A stretch of DNA of 59,473 nt from Paenibacillus glycanilyticus NBRC 16618 (GCF_004000805.1 NZ_BILY01000043.1:1-59473); one strand, 5' to 3'; numbered from the stretch's first letter, positions 1-8,663 are shown. The notes: generated by a model not told the origin, from the letters alone. Numbers and translations: made by a program.

Positions 1-8
1 TGAAAGAG

Positions 9-37
9 CCTGCCGCATTTACGCGGCAGGTTTTTTT
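9..37 (+). terminator. Rho-independent terminator of an upstream gene
   Basis: An 8-bp GC-rich stem (cctgccgc / gcggcagg) with a 6-nt loop is followed by seven T. It ends a plus-strand transcript whose gene lies before the window. Confidence 0.85.
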
Positions 38-124
38 GTGTTTATCGTTTTCTAACATTGCCCTGTCTCCTCCCACTGTGCCATAATGTGAATGTTTACA
101 GGCCAATTTGAGAGGAGTCTGGTT

Positions 125-1306
125 ATGACCAAGGAAACACGATTGCTTACGATGGATCAATTCGACGATATGATTGAGTTAAGTCAGTTTGCATTTCAAT
201 ATGAAATTCCAGCTGTTAAGCTGGCAGAATCACGGGAGCGTTTTGAACGGGAGGAAACGGATCGCTGGGGGATCTACATAGATGGCAAGCTTGCAGCTCA
301 ACTGGCTATCCTTGATTTATTTACCTATATTGGCGATAAGCGATTTGCCATGGGCGGTATTGCAGGCGTATCGACTTGGCCTGAGTTTAGACGTCAGGGA
401 TTGGTTGCCGAATTGCTTCATCACTCTCTTGAGAAGATGAAAGAGAAGGGGCAAACTTTATCTTTTCTACATCCGTTCTCGATTGGCTTTTACCGCAAAT
501 TCGGCTGGGAGGTCTATACGGATCTTAAAACTTACCGGATCGATGTAAGCCAGCTGCCCGCAAGAGCGCCATACAACGGAACGATCAAACGGGTGGAGCA
601 GAGCTACGAGCTGTTGAATCCGATCTATAACACCTATGCCAAGCAAGTGAATGGCGCGTTGGACCGTTCGGTAGCCTGGTGGAATTACAGGATTGCCTCA
701 CGCAAGAAGGGACAGACCTGCGTCTTTTTTGACAGTGCCGGAGAAGCGCAAGGTTATGTCATCTACGAGGTGAAGAACAGAGAGCTGTTCGTTCATGAGT
801 TGATTGATTTGACGGAAGAGGCTCGCCGTGCTCTATGGTCGTTCCTTGGTCAGCATGACTCTATGATTGACCGGCTGGAAATTAAAGTAGCGACAGACGA
901 CGGTCTTGCTTATCTGCTTAATAATCCGCGGATCAAGCAGGAGATTGAACCGTATTTTATGGCCCGGATTGTGGATGCGGAAGCATTCCTTAACGAATAT
1001 CCGTTTGAGGCCGGCAAAGAAGAGACCCTCCTTCTTGACATTCAGGATGAGCATGCGGCTTGGAACAATGGACGGTTTGCGGTTCGTATTGCCGCTGATG
1101 GCACTGCGAATGCAGAACGCATATCGGGAGAAACTAACAAGGAGTCCATTCGGACGGGAATCGGATCCTTGGCAGCTGTTCTGACCGGCTATAAACGTCC
1201 GACCGAGCTGCTTCGTTACGGTCTCATTCAAGGCGACAGCCGGCAGGTGGAGCAGCTGGAGAGAAGAATTCCGGTACGCACAACGTTCCTGCCCGACTTT
1301 TTCTAA
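125..1306 (+). CDS. GNAT family N-acetyltransferase, Eis-like
   Basis: Predicted acetyl-CoA-dependent acyltransferase of 393 aa. The N-terminal half carries a GNAT acetyl-CoA loop of the form RRQGL, after a GGIAGVST strand, and then FYRKFGWE, which is typical of the Eis family (two GNAT folds plus a C-terminal sterol-carrier-like domain). I chose the ATG at 125 because GAGAGGAG lies 8 bases before it; an in-frame ATG at 92 has no ribosome site. It stands alone between a terminator and the guaB promoter. In this family the substrate varies (aminoglycosides, lysines of proteins), so none is assigned. Family call is firm, substrate unknown. Confidence 0.85.
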   Translation: MTKETRLLTMDQFDDMIELSQFAFQYEIPAVKLAESRERFEREETDRWGIYIDGKLAAQLAILDLFTYIGDKRFAMGGIAGVSTWPEFRRQGLVAELLHHSLEKMKEKGQTLSFLHPFSIGFYRKFGWEVYTDLKTYRIDVSQLPARAPYNGTIKRVEQSYELLNPIYNTYAKQVNGALDRSVAWWNYRIASRKKGQTCVFFDSAGEAQGYVIYEVKNRELFVHELIDLTEEARRALWSFLGQHDSMIDRLEIKVATDDGLAYLLNNPRIKQEIEPYFMARIVDAEAFLNEYPFEAGKEETLLLDIQDEHAAWNNGRFAVRIAADGTANAERISGETNKESIRTGIGSLAAVLTGYKRPTELLRYGLIQGDSRQVEQLERRIPVRTTFLPDFF

Positions 1307-1395
1307 AGCGCTATCAACGAGATTGCCTATTACTGGGTGTAAAAAGGCTTACTTTCCTGCATAAGGGAACCGTTCCACTCATAAACCTAACATCC

Positions 1396-1424
1396 TTGAC
1401 AGCCCCTACCCCCTCTGATAATAT
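1396..1424 (+). promoter_or_regulatory. Sigma-A promoter of guaB
   Basis: TTGACA (1396-1401) and TAATAT (1419-1424) are separated by 17 bases, close to the housekeeping consensus. No clear purine-riboswitch fold fits in the short leader before the GTG start at 1473. Confidence 0.75.
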
Positions 1425-1472
1425 TGCAATAATATGCGTGAGAGGTATCTAAATTAAGGGAGGAACTTACTC

Positions 1473-2930
1473 GTGTGGGAAACGAAATTCGCCAAAGAAG
1501 GCCTGACATTCGATGATGTACTGCTCGTACCGCGGAAATCTGTTGTGTTGCCTCGTGAATCGGACGTATCTACAAAACTTAGCGAAGGCATCAAGCTGAA
1601 CATTCCGTTGATCAGCGCAGGGATGGACACTGTTACGGAGTCGGCTTTGGCGATTGCTATAGCTCGTGAGGGCGGAGTCGGCATTATTCATAAAAATATG
1701 TCGGTTGCTCAGCAGGCAGAAGAAGTTGATCGAGTTAAACGTTCGGAGAGCGGCGTTATTACGAATCCATTCTCGTTGACACCGGATCATCACGTTTACG
1801 ACGCTGAAGAACTGATGGGCAAATACCGTATTTCCGGTGTTCCGATCGTAGACAACGAACAGAAGCTGGTTGGTATTTTGACAAACCGCGACTTGCGTTT
1901 TGTTCATGATTATTCGATTAAAATCAATGAAGTGATGACTCGTACGGATCTTGTAACGGCACCTGTCGGAACGACTTTGCAAGAGGCGGAAGGCCTTCTT
2001 CAAAAGCATAAGATCGAGAAGCTTCCTCTCGTTGATGAGAACAATATCCTTAAAGGGCTCATTACCATTAAAGATATTGAAAAAGCCATTCAATTCCCTA
2101 ATGCGGCGAAAGACAAGCATGGTCGTCTGCTCTGCGGCGCTGCGGTTGGTATCGGCAAAGACACGGCTGACCGCGCGGATGCGCTCGTACAAGCAGGTAT
2201 CGACGTATTGGTCGTTGACTCGGCGCATGGTCATCATATTAATATTATCGAAGCGGTTCGCAAACTGCGTGCTAAGTATCCGGATCTTACGATCATCGCG
2301 GGTAACGTAGCAACGGGTGAAGCCACACGCGACCTGATTGAAGCAGGCGCATCGGTCGTTAAAGTCGGTATCGGTCCTGGTTCGATCTGTACGACGCGCG
2401 TTATCGCGGGTATCGGCGTACCTCAAATTACCGCTATCTACGATTGCGCAACCGTAGCTCGCGAATACAATGTCCCAGTCATTGCAGACGGCGGCATCAA
2501 GTATTCCGGCGATATTACAAAAGCAATCGCCGCAGGCGCAAGCGCGATTATGATCGGCAGCTTGTTCGCGGGTACGGCTGAAAGCCCTGGCGAAACGGAA
2601 ATTTTCCAAGGCCGCAGCTTTAAAGTATACCGCGGCATGGGCTCGCTTGGCGCTATGAAGGAAGGCAGTAAAGACCGTTACTTCCAAGAGAACGAGAGCA
2701 AGCTTGTTCCGGAAGGTATTGAAGGACGCGTTCCATTCAAAGGTCCTCTTGCCGATACCGTTCATCAGCTGCTTGGCGGACTTCGTTCCGGTATGGGCTA
2801 TTGCGGTACTAAAAACCTTGATGAACTGCGCAACGATACGCAATTCATCCGGATTACAGGCTCGGGTCTTCGCGAGAGCCATCCGCATGACGTTCAAATT
2901 ACAAAAGAAGCTCCAAACTACTCGCTGTAA
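1473..2930 (+). CDS. guaB: IMP dehydrogenase
   Basis: Oxidises IMP to XMP with NAD+, the committed step of GMP synthesis in the cytoplasm. The 485-aa length is normal. The TIM barrel is interrupted by a CBS pair at about residues 95-210. The active-site loop GSICTTR places the catalytic cysteine near residue 306, and the flap motif YRGMGS follows. GTG start with AAGGGAGG upstream; its own promoter and a strong terminator make it a single-gene transcript. The order guaB-dacA-pdxS matches the B. subtilis origin region. Confidence 0.98.
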   Translation: MWETKFAKEGLTFDDVLLVPRKSVVLPRESDVSTKLSEGIKLNIPLISAGMDTVTESALAIAIAREGGVGIIHKNMSVAQQAEEVDRVKRSESGVITNPFSLTPDHHVYDAEELMGKYRISGVPIVDNEQKLVGILTNRDLRFVHDYSIKINEVMTRTDLVTAPVGTTLQEAEGLLQKHKIEKLPLVDENNILKGLITIKDIEKAIQFPNAAKDKHGRLLCGAAVGIGKDTADRADALVQAGIDVLVVDSAHGHHINIIEAVRKLRAKYPDLTIIAGNVATGEATRDLIEAGASVVKVGIGPGSICTTRVIAGIGVPQITAIYDCATVAREYNVPVIADGGIKYSGDITKAIAAGASAIMIGSLFAGTAESPGETEIFQGRSFKVYRGMGSLGAMKEGSKDRYFQENESKLVPEGIEGRVPFKGPLADTVHQLLGGLRSGMGYCGTKNLDELRNDTQFIRITGSGLRESHPHDVQITKEAPNYSL

Positions 2931-2945
2931 TAACCCGACCACGGG

Positions 2946-3000
2946 AAAAAGCAGACAAGGACTTAGCGACTATTCGTCTAGGTCTCTTGTCTGCTTTTTT
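2946..3000 (+). terminator. Terminator after guaB
   Basis: A 14-base inverted repeat (aaaaagcagacaag / cttgtctgctttttt) encloses a 26-nt loop and ends in a T run. Confidence 0.85.
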
Positions 3001-3146
3001 GATATGGCGCGTAAGCTTAATAGATAAGATTTTTTTAATCTGCCTCCTGAAAAATACATAACTGCCATTCGGAAATGCGTTCCCACCGCTAGCAGACTGA
3101 GAAAACCGCTCTATTTATGCCAGAAAGTAGAATCGCCCCACATTGG

Positions 3147-3176
3147 TTTAACTCTACCTATCCCATGTGTTACAAT
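3147..3176 (+). promoter_or_regulatory. Probable dacA promoter
   Basis: TTTAAC (3147-3152), an 18-base spacer and TACAAT (3171-3176), 40 bases before the dacA start. The -35 is weak, so this is a moderate call. The rest of the guaB-dacA gap shows nothing else. Confidence 0.5.
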
Positions 3177-3215
3177 GAAATTCAAACGACTTAGGGATGA
3201 AAAGGGGAGAAAACG

Positions 3216-4502
3216 TTGAAAGTATTGCCGGTAAGATTACGGTCACTAGTAGTAGCATTCGTTGCAGGTTTAGTAGCATTATCATTAGGGACGTCCTCCG
3301 TTAATGCGGCAGGTACGGCGGGCGGCGAATGGGTGGAAAACTCCCTTGGCCTTGAGTTAAGTTCAGCCATCTTGATCGACGCCGACACGGGCCAGGTTGT
3401 ATATGAAGTAAATGCGGACGAGCCCCGTCCTCCTGCAAGCATGACCAAGATGATGACCGAATACATCGTTCTTGAGCAAATCAAGAGCAAAGCGCTTAAT
3501 TGGGATGAGATGATCACGGTTAGCGAAGAAGCAGCAAACACGCCGAAAGACGGCTCACAGGTTTATCTGGCTCAAGGCGAGCAATATAAAGTGAAAGATC
3601 TTTATATGGCCATGGCCGTAGGCTCCGCGAATGACGCGACAATCGCTTTGGCTTCCGCGATCGGCGGCAGCGAGCAAGGTTTTGTGGAAAAAATGAATGA
3701 AACGGCTCAAAAACTCGGACTTTCTTCCGCTCATTATACAAGCGCAACCGGTTTGGCTGATACGACAGTGATTTCGGCAAGAGACCAGGCAAAACTGGCT
3801 CAAATCATTATTAAGAATGATCCGGATTTCCTGGAGTACGCGTCGACGACCGAATACAAATTCCGTCCTCGCGATGACAAACCAATCGTGAATATTAACT
3901 GGATGCTTGCTTCCAATAAGAGCAACACTTATCTAAAGGCTTTTGCTTATGACGGTGTGGACGGTATGAAAACAGGCTATATCTCCGCTGCGGGTTATAC
4001 GTTTACGGGTACAGTAAAACGCGGCGACCAGCGTTATATCAGCGTTGTTATGAACACGAAGTCGAAGGAAGCTCGTTTCAACGAAACAGCGAAGCTGTAC
4101 AACTACGCTTTTAACTCCCTCGAGAAGAAAACGGTTATTCCGGCAAAATCCGTGGTAGAAAAAGCAGAAACGGTTAAAATTAAAAAAGGTGTGAAAAAAT
4201 CGGTTCCGATCATTACAGAATCCGATATTTCACTTATTGTGAAAAAGGGTACGGAGCCGAAGGTCGAGCTTACCGGCTATGAGCTTAAAAAACCGGAGGA
4301 GCTTGTTGCTCCGATTAAAGCCGGTCAAGTCGTAGGTACGGCAACGTACAAATATACCGATGAGCAAGGCAAAGCATTGGAGAAAACGGTCAACCTGATT
4401 GCCAGCAAAGATGTGAAAAAGGCAAGCTGGTTCGCCTTGATGTTCCGCGGAATCGGAGGCTTCTTCTCCGGTCTGTTTAACGGTATCGTCGATTTGTTCT
4501 AA
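3216..4502 (+). CDS. dacA: D-alanyl-D-alanine carboxypeptidase (PBP5 type)
   Basis: Trims the terminal D-Ala of peptidoglycan stem peptides on the outer face of the membrane. A signal peptide ends near residue 31 (SVNAAG). The three active-site motifs of the SxxK peptidases are present: SMTK (nucleophile Ser75), SAN and KTG. A C-terminal PBP5 beta domain follows, and the last 22 residues form an amphipathic anchor (FRGIGGFFSGLFNGIVDLF). TTG start at 3216 with AAGGGGAG just upstream. A short palindrome (4515-4530) lies after the stop but has no T run. Confidence 0.96.
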   Translation: MKVLPVRLRSLVVAFVAGLVALSLGTSSVNAAGTAGGEWVENSLGLELSSAILIDADTGQVVYEVNADEPRPPASMTKMMTEYIVLEQIKSKALNWDEMITVSEEAANTPKDGSQVYLAQGEQYKVKDLYMAMAVGSANDATIALASAIGGSEQGFVEKMNETAQKLGLSSAHYTSATGLADTTVISARDQAKLAQIIIKNDPDFLEYASTTEYKFRPRDDKPIVNINWMLASNKSNTYLKAFAYDGVDGMKTGYISAAGYTFTGTVKRGDQRYISVVMNTKSKEARFNETAKLYNYAFNSLEKKTVIPAKSVVEKAETVKIKKGVKKSVPIITESDISLIVKKGTEPKVELTGYELKKPEELVAPIKAGQVVGTATYKYTDEQGKALEKTVNLIASKDVKKASWFALMFRGIGGFFSGLFNGIVDLF

Positions 4503-4551
4503 TCTAGCGCCGGACATGCTCTAAAGCATGACAGGTAAGGCAAATCAAGGG

Positions 4552-4580
4552 TTGTCGATTAATGGCCCATCCTGTAAAAT
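4552..4580 (+). promoter_or_regulatory. Probable pdxST promoter
   Basis: TTGTCG (4552-4557), 17-base spacer, TAAAAT (4575-4580). A transcript from here would carry the small hairpin at 4634-4650 in its leader. Confidence 0.55.
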
Positions 4581-4633
4581 AAATGGTTAGAGTAAGCGGC
4601 GAGCTTCAACCTAAATAAGCGATTAAGCGCTTA

Positions 4634-4650
4634 GCCCCCTTCGCGGGGGC
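4634..4650 (+). promoter_or_regulatory. GC-rich leader hairpin before pdxS
   Basis: A 6-bp all-GC stem (gccccc / gggggc) with a 5-nt loop sits 17 bases before the AAGGAGG site of pdxS. No T run follows, so it is not a terminator; it may stabilise the message. Confidence 0.4.
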
Positions 4651-4680
4651 TGCGCTCCATTTTAAGGAGGATTTCTAAGC

Positions 4681-5562
4681 ATGGAAACAGGTACTTCGCG
4701 CGTAAAACGCGGTATGGCAGAAATGCAAAAAGGCGGCGTCATCATGGACGTTATGAACGCCGAGCAAGCTAAAATTGCGGAAGCAGCAGGCGCAACTGCC
4801 GTTATGGCATTGGAACGCGTACCTTCTGACATTCGTGCAGCAGGCGGCGTAGCCCGTATGGCTGACCCGACAATCGTAGAAGAAGTTATGAAAGTGGTAT
4901 CGATTCCGGTTATGGCGAAAGCCCGTATCGGTCATATCGTAGAAGCACGCGTTCTCGAATCGATGGGCGTTGACTACATCGACGAATCCGAAGTACTGAC
5001 TCCTGCGGACGAAGTATTCCATATCAGCAAGAACGAATTCACTGTACCTTTCGTATGCGGCGCTAAGGATCTGGGTGAGGCTCTTCGCCGTATCCAAGAA
5101 GGCGCAGCTATGCTTCGTACAAAAGGCGAGCCGGGAACAGGCAACATCGTTGAAGCTGTTCGTCACCTTCGCTTGATCAATGGTCAAATCCGCAAAGTAC
5201 AAAACCTGTCCAAGGACGAGCTGTACAACGAAGCAAAAGTTCTGGGCGTTCCTTACGATCTGCTTCTGCAAGTTCATGAGAGCGGCAAACTGCCGGTTGT
5301 TAACTTTGCGGCAGGCGGCGTTGCAACTCCATCCGACGCAGCACTCATGATGGAACTGGGCGCTGACGGCGTATTCGTAGGCTCCGGTATTTTCAAATCG
5401 GACAGCCCGGAGAAATTCGCTCGTGCAATCGTTGAAGCTACAACGCATTACAAAGACTACAAATTGATCGCGGAAGTTTCCAAAAACCTGGGCACTCCGA
5501 TGAAAGGCATTGAAATTTCGAAGCTGCAAGCAGCTGAGCGTATGCAAGACCGCGGTCTGTAA
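4681..5562 (+). CDS. pdxS: Pyridoxal 5'-phosphate synthase, synthase subunit PdxS
   Basis: Builds PLP from ribose 5-phosphate, glyceraldehyde 3-phosphate and ammonia passed from PdxT; the complex is a 12+12 assembly in the cytoplasm. The 293-aa product has the full (beta/alpha)8 barrel with the family signatures KGGVIMDV near the N-terminus, AVMALERVPSDIRAAGGVAR, and a phosphate-binding GSGIF loop. A strong AAGGAGG precedes the ATG. pdxT follows after 38 bases, so the two are an operon. Confidence 0.98.
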   Translation: METGTSRVKRGMAEMQKGGVIMDVMNAEQAKIAEAAGATAVMALERVPSDIRAAGGVARMADPTIVEEVMKVVSIPVMAKARIGHIVEARVLESMGVDYIDESEVLTPADEVFHISKNEFTVPFVCGAKDLGEALRRIQEGAAMLRTKGEPGTGNIVEAVRHLRLINGQIRKVQNLSKDELYNEAKVLGVPYDLLLQVHESGKLPVVNFAAGGVATPSDAALMMELGADGVFVGSGIFKSDSPEKFARAIVEATTHYKDYKLIAEVSKNLGTPMKGIEISKLQAAERMQDRGL

Positions 5563-5600
5563 GTAGCGGAAGCGGTATCTATAGAAAGGCGTGTAGGCTT

Positions 5601-6188
5601 ATGAAAATTGGTGTACTGGCGCTTCAAGGCGCGGTAGCAGAGCATATACGCAGTTTGGAGGCGGCGGGCGCGGAAGCGGTCGCCGTTAAACGAATTGAAG
5701 AGCTTGCTGAGCTCGACGGTATCGTTATTCCAGGCGGCGAAAGCACAACAATCGGCAAGCTGATCCGCAAGTACGACTTCCTCGAGGCGCTCAAGGAGTT
5801 CTCGAAGCAAGGCAAGCCGTTATTCGGAACCTGTGCCGGTCTTATTATTTTGGCAAGCGAAATCGAAGGTCAAAAGGATGCGCATCTGCAGCTGATGGAT
5901 ATGGTTGTGGCCCGTAACGCCTTTGGCCGCCAGCGTGAAAGCTTCGAGACGGATCTTCCGATCAAAGGAATCGATGAACCGATCCGTGCGGTGTTCATCC
6001 GTGCTCCTCTCATTAAAGAAGTTGGCAGCAGCGTTGAAGTATTGTCCGTATACAACGATGAGATTGTAGCCGCAAGACAAGGGCATCTGCTCGCTTGCTC
6101 CTTCCATCCGGAGCTCACGGACGATTACCGTCTGCATGCTTATTTTGTCGACATGGTGAAAGAAGCGGCTAAAACAACGACGAAGTAA
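5601..6188 (+). CDS. pdxT: Pyridoxal 5'-phosphate synthase, glutaminase subunit PdxT
   Basis: Class I glutamine amidotransferase that releases ammonia for PdxS. Motifs seen: GGESTTIG, the nucleophile elbow FGTCAGL with Cys78, and the His-Glu pair in SFHPEL near the C-terminus. Length 195 aa is typical. A perfect 7-bp inverted repeat (cgaagta / tacttcg, 6181-6197) overlaps the stop codon; it has no T run and may only slow ribosomes or protect the 3' end before serS. Confidence 0.98.
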   Translation: MKIGVLALQGAVAEHIRSLEAAGAEAVAVKRIEELAELDGIVIPGGESTTIGKLIRKYDFLEALKEFSKQGKPLFGTCAGLIILASEIEGQKDAHLQLMDMVVARNAFGRQRESFETDLPIKGIDEPIRAVFIRAPLIKEVGSSVEVLSVYNDEIVAARQGHLLACSFHPELTDDYRLHAYFVDMVKEAAKTTTK

Positions 6189-6224
6189 AATACTTCGTAT
6201 AGCACTAGAGAGGGGTCAACTGTC

Positions 6225-7508
6225 GTGTTGGACGTGAAATGGCTACGTAACGAATATGAGCAGGTGGAGAAGGCGCTGAAGAACCGTAGCGCTTCGCTCG
6301 ACCTTATTTCCGGTTTTCCGGAGCTGGACGTTAAGCGCCGCGCTCTGCTCGTTGAAACAGATAATTTGAAGACTCGCCGCAATACGGTATCGCAGGAAGT
6401 GGCGAAGCTGAAGAAATCCGGCGGCGACGCTGAAGCGCTGATTATCGAAATGCGCGAAGTGGGTGACCGGATTAAAGAGCTGGACGAGGAGATTCGCACG
6501 GTTGAGGCCCAAGTGGAAGAGCTGATGCTGGCTATCCCGAACCTGCCTCATGAGAGTGTGCCGGTAGGTTCTTCGGAAGAAGACAATGTCGAGATTCGTC
6601 GTATCGGCGAGCAAACGACGTTTGACTTCGAACCGAAGGCTCACTGGGACCTTGCGCAGGATCTGGGTATCCTCGACTTCGAGCGCGCAGGCAAAGTAAC
6701 AGGCTCGCGCTTTACCTTCTACCGCGGCCTTGGCGCTCGTCTGGAGCGTGCATTGATCAGCTTTATGATGGATCTGCACAGCGACCAGCACGGCTACGAA
6801 GAAGTGCTGCCGCCTTACCTTGTTAATCGCGACAGCTTGATCGGTACAGGCCAGCTGCCAAAGTTCGAAGAGGATCTGTTTAAGATCAGCGATTCGGACT
6901 ATTTCCTTATTCCAACGGCTGAAGTTCCGGTAACGAACCTTCACCGGGAAGAAATTTTGTCGGTTGAAGAGCTGCCGAAGCATTTTGTCGCCTACAGTTC
7001 GTGTTTCCGTTCGGAGGCAGGTGCGGCCGGCCGCGATACGCGTGGTCTGATCCGTCAGCATCAGTTCAACAAAGTCGAGCTGATTAAGCTGGCGAAGCCG
7101 GAAGAGTCTTATGATGAGCTGGAGAAAATGACGGCGAATGCAGAGAAAGTGCTGCAGCTGCTTGGTCTGCCATACCGTGTTCTAACGCTTTGCACGGGCG
7201 ATATGGGCTTTACGGCGGCTAAGACTTACGATCTTGAAGTGTGGCTGCCTAGCGCAGGCACTTACCGTGAGATTTCGTCCTGCTCCAATGTAGAGGACTT
7301 CCAGGCACGCCGCGCAGGCATTCGCTTCCGCCGCGATGCGAAGAGCAAGCCGGAGTTCGTGCATACGCTGAACGGTTCGGGTCTGGCGGTAGGCCGTACG
7401 TTTGCCGCTATTCTGGAGAATTACCAGCAAGCAGACGGAACGATTGTAGTACCGGAAGTACTACGCCCCTATATGGGTGGTCTGGAAAAAATCAGCCCGC
7501 GTGCTTAA
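6225..7508 (+). CDS. serS: Seryl-tRNA synthetase
   Basis: Charges tRNA-Ser. The 427-aa protein has the N-terminal antiparallel coiled-coil arm (about residues 27-105) that grips the long variable arm, followed by the class II core with motif 2 (FRSEAGAAGRDTRGLIRQHQF) and motif 3 (GSGLAVGRTFAAI). GTG start after AGAGAGGGG. The 36-base gap to pdxT leaves no room for a T-box leader. A serine tRNA lies 80 bases downstream, as in B. subtilis. Confidence 0.98.
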   Translation: MLDVKWLRNEYEQVEKALKNRSASLDLISGFPELDVKRRALLVETDNLKTRRNTVSQEVAKLKKSGGDAEALIIEMREVGDRIKELDEEIRTVEAQVEELMLAIPNLPHESVPVGSSEEDNVEIRRIGEQTTFDFEPKAHWDLAQDLGILDFERAGKVTGSRFTFYRGLGARLERALISFMMDLHSDQHGYEEVLPPYLVNRDSLIGTGQLPKFEEDLFKISDSDYFLIPTAEVPVTNLHREEILSVEELPKHFVAYSSCFRSEAGAAGRDTRGLIRQHQFNKVELIKLAKPEESYDELEKMTANAEKVLQLLGLPYRVLTLCTGDMGFTAAKTYDLEVWLPSAGTYREISSCSNVEDFQARRAGIRFRRDAKSKPEFVHTLNGSGLAVGRTFAAILENYQQADGTIVVPEVLRPYMGGLEKISPRA

Positions 7509-7535
7509 ATAATTTGCCATGGGCCAAAAATGCAG

Positions 7536-7565
7536 TTGATTCTGGTTTTTGGCCTGTGGTACAAT
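7536..7565 (+). promoter_or_regulatory. Promoter of tRNA-Ser
   Basis: TTGATT (7536-7541), 18-base spacer, TACAAT (7560-7565), 22 bases before the tRNA. The spacer overlaps an inverted repeat (ggccaaaaa 7522-7530 / tttttggcc 7546-7554) that may also terminate serS. Confidence 0.6.
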
Positions 7566-7587
7566 AACTTTTGTCAGTTCTTTATAT

Positions 7588-7676
7588 GGAGAGGTACCGA
7601 AGCGGTCATAACGGGGCGGTCTTGAAAACCGTTAGGGTGCAAGCCCACGTGGGTTCGAGTCCCACCCTCTCCGCCA
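7588..7676 (+). tRNA. tRNA-Ser(UGA)
   Basis: The acceptor stem GGAGAGG / CCTCTCC is perfect. The anticodon loop CTTGAAA gives anticodon TGA (7623-7625), reading UCA and related serine codons. A long variable arm marks a class II tRNA, and the T loop is TTCGAGT. CCA is encoded at 7674-7676. Confidence 0.97.
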
Positions 7677-7701
7677 GTTTTTATCTACAGTATACATAAC
7701 A

Positions 7702-7732
7702 CGTCCGAGACGATGGTCTCGGGCGTTTTTTT
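7702..7732 (+). terminator. Terminator after tRNA-Ser
   Basis: Ten-base stem cgtccgagac / gtctcgggcg with a 4-nt loop, then seven T. Confidence 0.85.
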
Positions 7733-7753
7733 GTTGTTTTTGATTAAGTGAAT

Positions 7754-7863
7754 TGGGGATAACCTGTTCTGCGCCAATGGCCTGCCTGTGAATAAACCCT
7801 TGCTGCACCTTATACACAGCGTTGTGAATAAAGGGGAGAATATGTGGATAAGTCTGTGGATAA
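7754..7863. promoter_or_regulatory. DnaA-box cluster downstream of tRNA-Ser
   Basis: Five perfect matches to TTATNCACA lie in 77 bases: TGTGAATAA at 7787-7795 and 7823-7831, TTATACACA at 7810-7818, and TGTGGATAA at 7843-7851 and 7855-7863. A sixth box with one mismatch is at 7754-7762. The last two are 12 bases apart, about one helical turn. The cluster lies between a terminator and the next gene. It could titrate DnaA, regulate the 7935 gene, or both. Confidence 0.8.
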
Positions 7864-7934
7864 CGTGAATGGCCGCAGCCGAATAATTCGAATCGCATTG
7901 CCGCATCTTATAGGTTGTGGAGGTGCTTTTACAA

Positions 7935-8279
7935 ATGGCTAATGATAAGCTTCAAATTGATCAGAATCAGCTTGTAGCCGCATGGCAGCGTACCTTGCCG
8001 GAATGGATCAAGGATGCGGATAATTGCGAGGTTTTCGCCGATGAGTCGGATCCTAACGCACTTCGCGTTACCATTCATACCGCAGGACACCAAGCTTACT
8101 CCTTTGACTTCAAGGTATGTTATGTGGATAGCCGTGAAGTGAAGGTCGAAGTGATTGATGTGGATAAAAATAAAGTCTCCATTGATGAACGTACCGATCC
8201 GATGCAGCAATTAATTCAGGATTACACCCGTCACCTGCATGAATGCGCGCAAGCCCTTCATCAGCTGACACACGCGTAG
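7935..8279 (+). CDS. Conserved-looking small protein of unknown function
   Basis: A 114-aa soluble protein with no recognised family. It is acidic and begins with a short helical stretch (QNQLVAAWQRTLPEWI), followed by alternating strand-like segments and a His-rich C-terminal helix (YTRHLHECAQALHQL). The ATG at 7935 is chosen because GGAGGTG lies 9 bases upstream; a GTG at 7917 overlaps that site. It is the first gene after the DnaA-box cluster and is probably co-transcribed with the two tiny genes that follow, the second of which is SspP-like. Confidence 0.7.
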   Translation: MANDKLQIDQNQLVAAWQRTLPEWIKDADNCEVFADESDPNALRVTIHTAGHQAYSFDFKVCYVDSREVKVEVIDVDKNKVSIDERTDPMQQLIQDYTRHLHECAQALHQLTHA

Positions 8280-8291
8280 GAGGGACCGTCC

Positions 8292-8465
8292 ATGACGAAG
8301 GCAAAAGGCTCGCTCGACAAAAACCTGTCGAACGTAATTGACGATCTGGCTCAAACGCCGGTGAACAGCCATCAGGCTCAGCAGCTCAATCAGGATGCGA
8401 ATGACCGGCGCCAAGATGCGCTTAATCATGACCAGCCGACAGATTTGCATCATCAGCGCAGTTAA
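8292..8465 (+). CDS. 57-aa hydrophilic protein, possible minor spore protein
   Basis: A 57-codon frame with ATG at 8292 and AGGAGGG 6 bases upstream, which itself overlaps the stop of the previous gene. The product is rich in Asn, Gln, Asp and His and has almost no hydrophobic core, like minor small acid-soluble spore proteins. I cannot match it to a named Ssp family. Its position, 23 bases before an SspP-like gene, parallels the sspO-sspP pair of Bacillus, but the sequence does not look like SspO. Confidence 0.65.
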   Translation: MTKAKGSLDKNLSNVIDDLAQTPVNSHQAQQLNQDANDRRQDALNHDQPTDLHHQRS

Positions 8466-8488
8466 CCTTCTATAGGAGGCGTTAAACC

Positions 8489-8641
8489 ATGAGCAAACCC
8501 GATTCTTATCCCGTCCCTGAAGCACAAGAAAATGGCGGCAGACAGCGTCAAAGCCATGGCCGTCAGCAGGAGCCATTGTCCGGCTCCAAAAAGGTGAAGC
8601 AAAGAAACCATGTTCGGCATAATAACCCAGAGGGTTCATGA
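8489..8641 (+). CDS. sspP: Small acid-soluble spore protein P
   Basis: A 50-aa basic protein, with ATG at 8489 and TAGGAGG 8 bases upstream. The segment EPLSGSKKVKQRNHVRHN is very close to the C-terminal half of Bacillus SspP (CotL). SspP is a minor protein of the spore core, normally made in the forespore. A strong terminator follows at once. A sigma-G promoter was looked for upstream but no convincing pair was found, so its transcription may depend on the upstream genes. Confidence 0.88.
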   Translation: MSKPDSYPVPEAQENGGRQRQSHGRQQEPLSGSKKVKQRNHVRHNNPEGS

Positions 8642-8663
8642 ACTTTATAAATCCGATTAGACG

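Noticed and set aside
1467..2942. 491-codon open frame antisense to guaB
   Set aside because: It mirrors guaB codon use on the opposite strand; the product is rich in Arg, Asn and Phe with no recognisable domain, and guaB is certain.
6189..6224. T-box leader for serS
   Set aside because: The gap to pdxT is 36 bases, too short for a T-box, and the GGTGGNACCGCG motif is missing.
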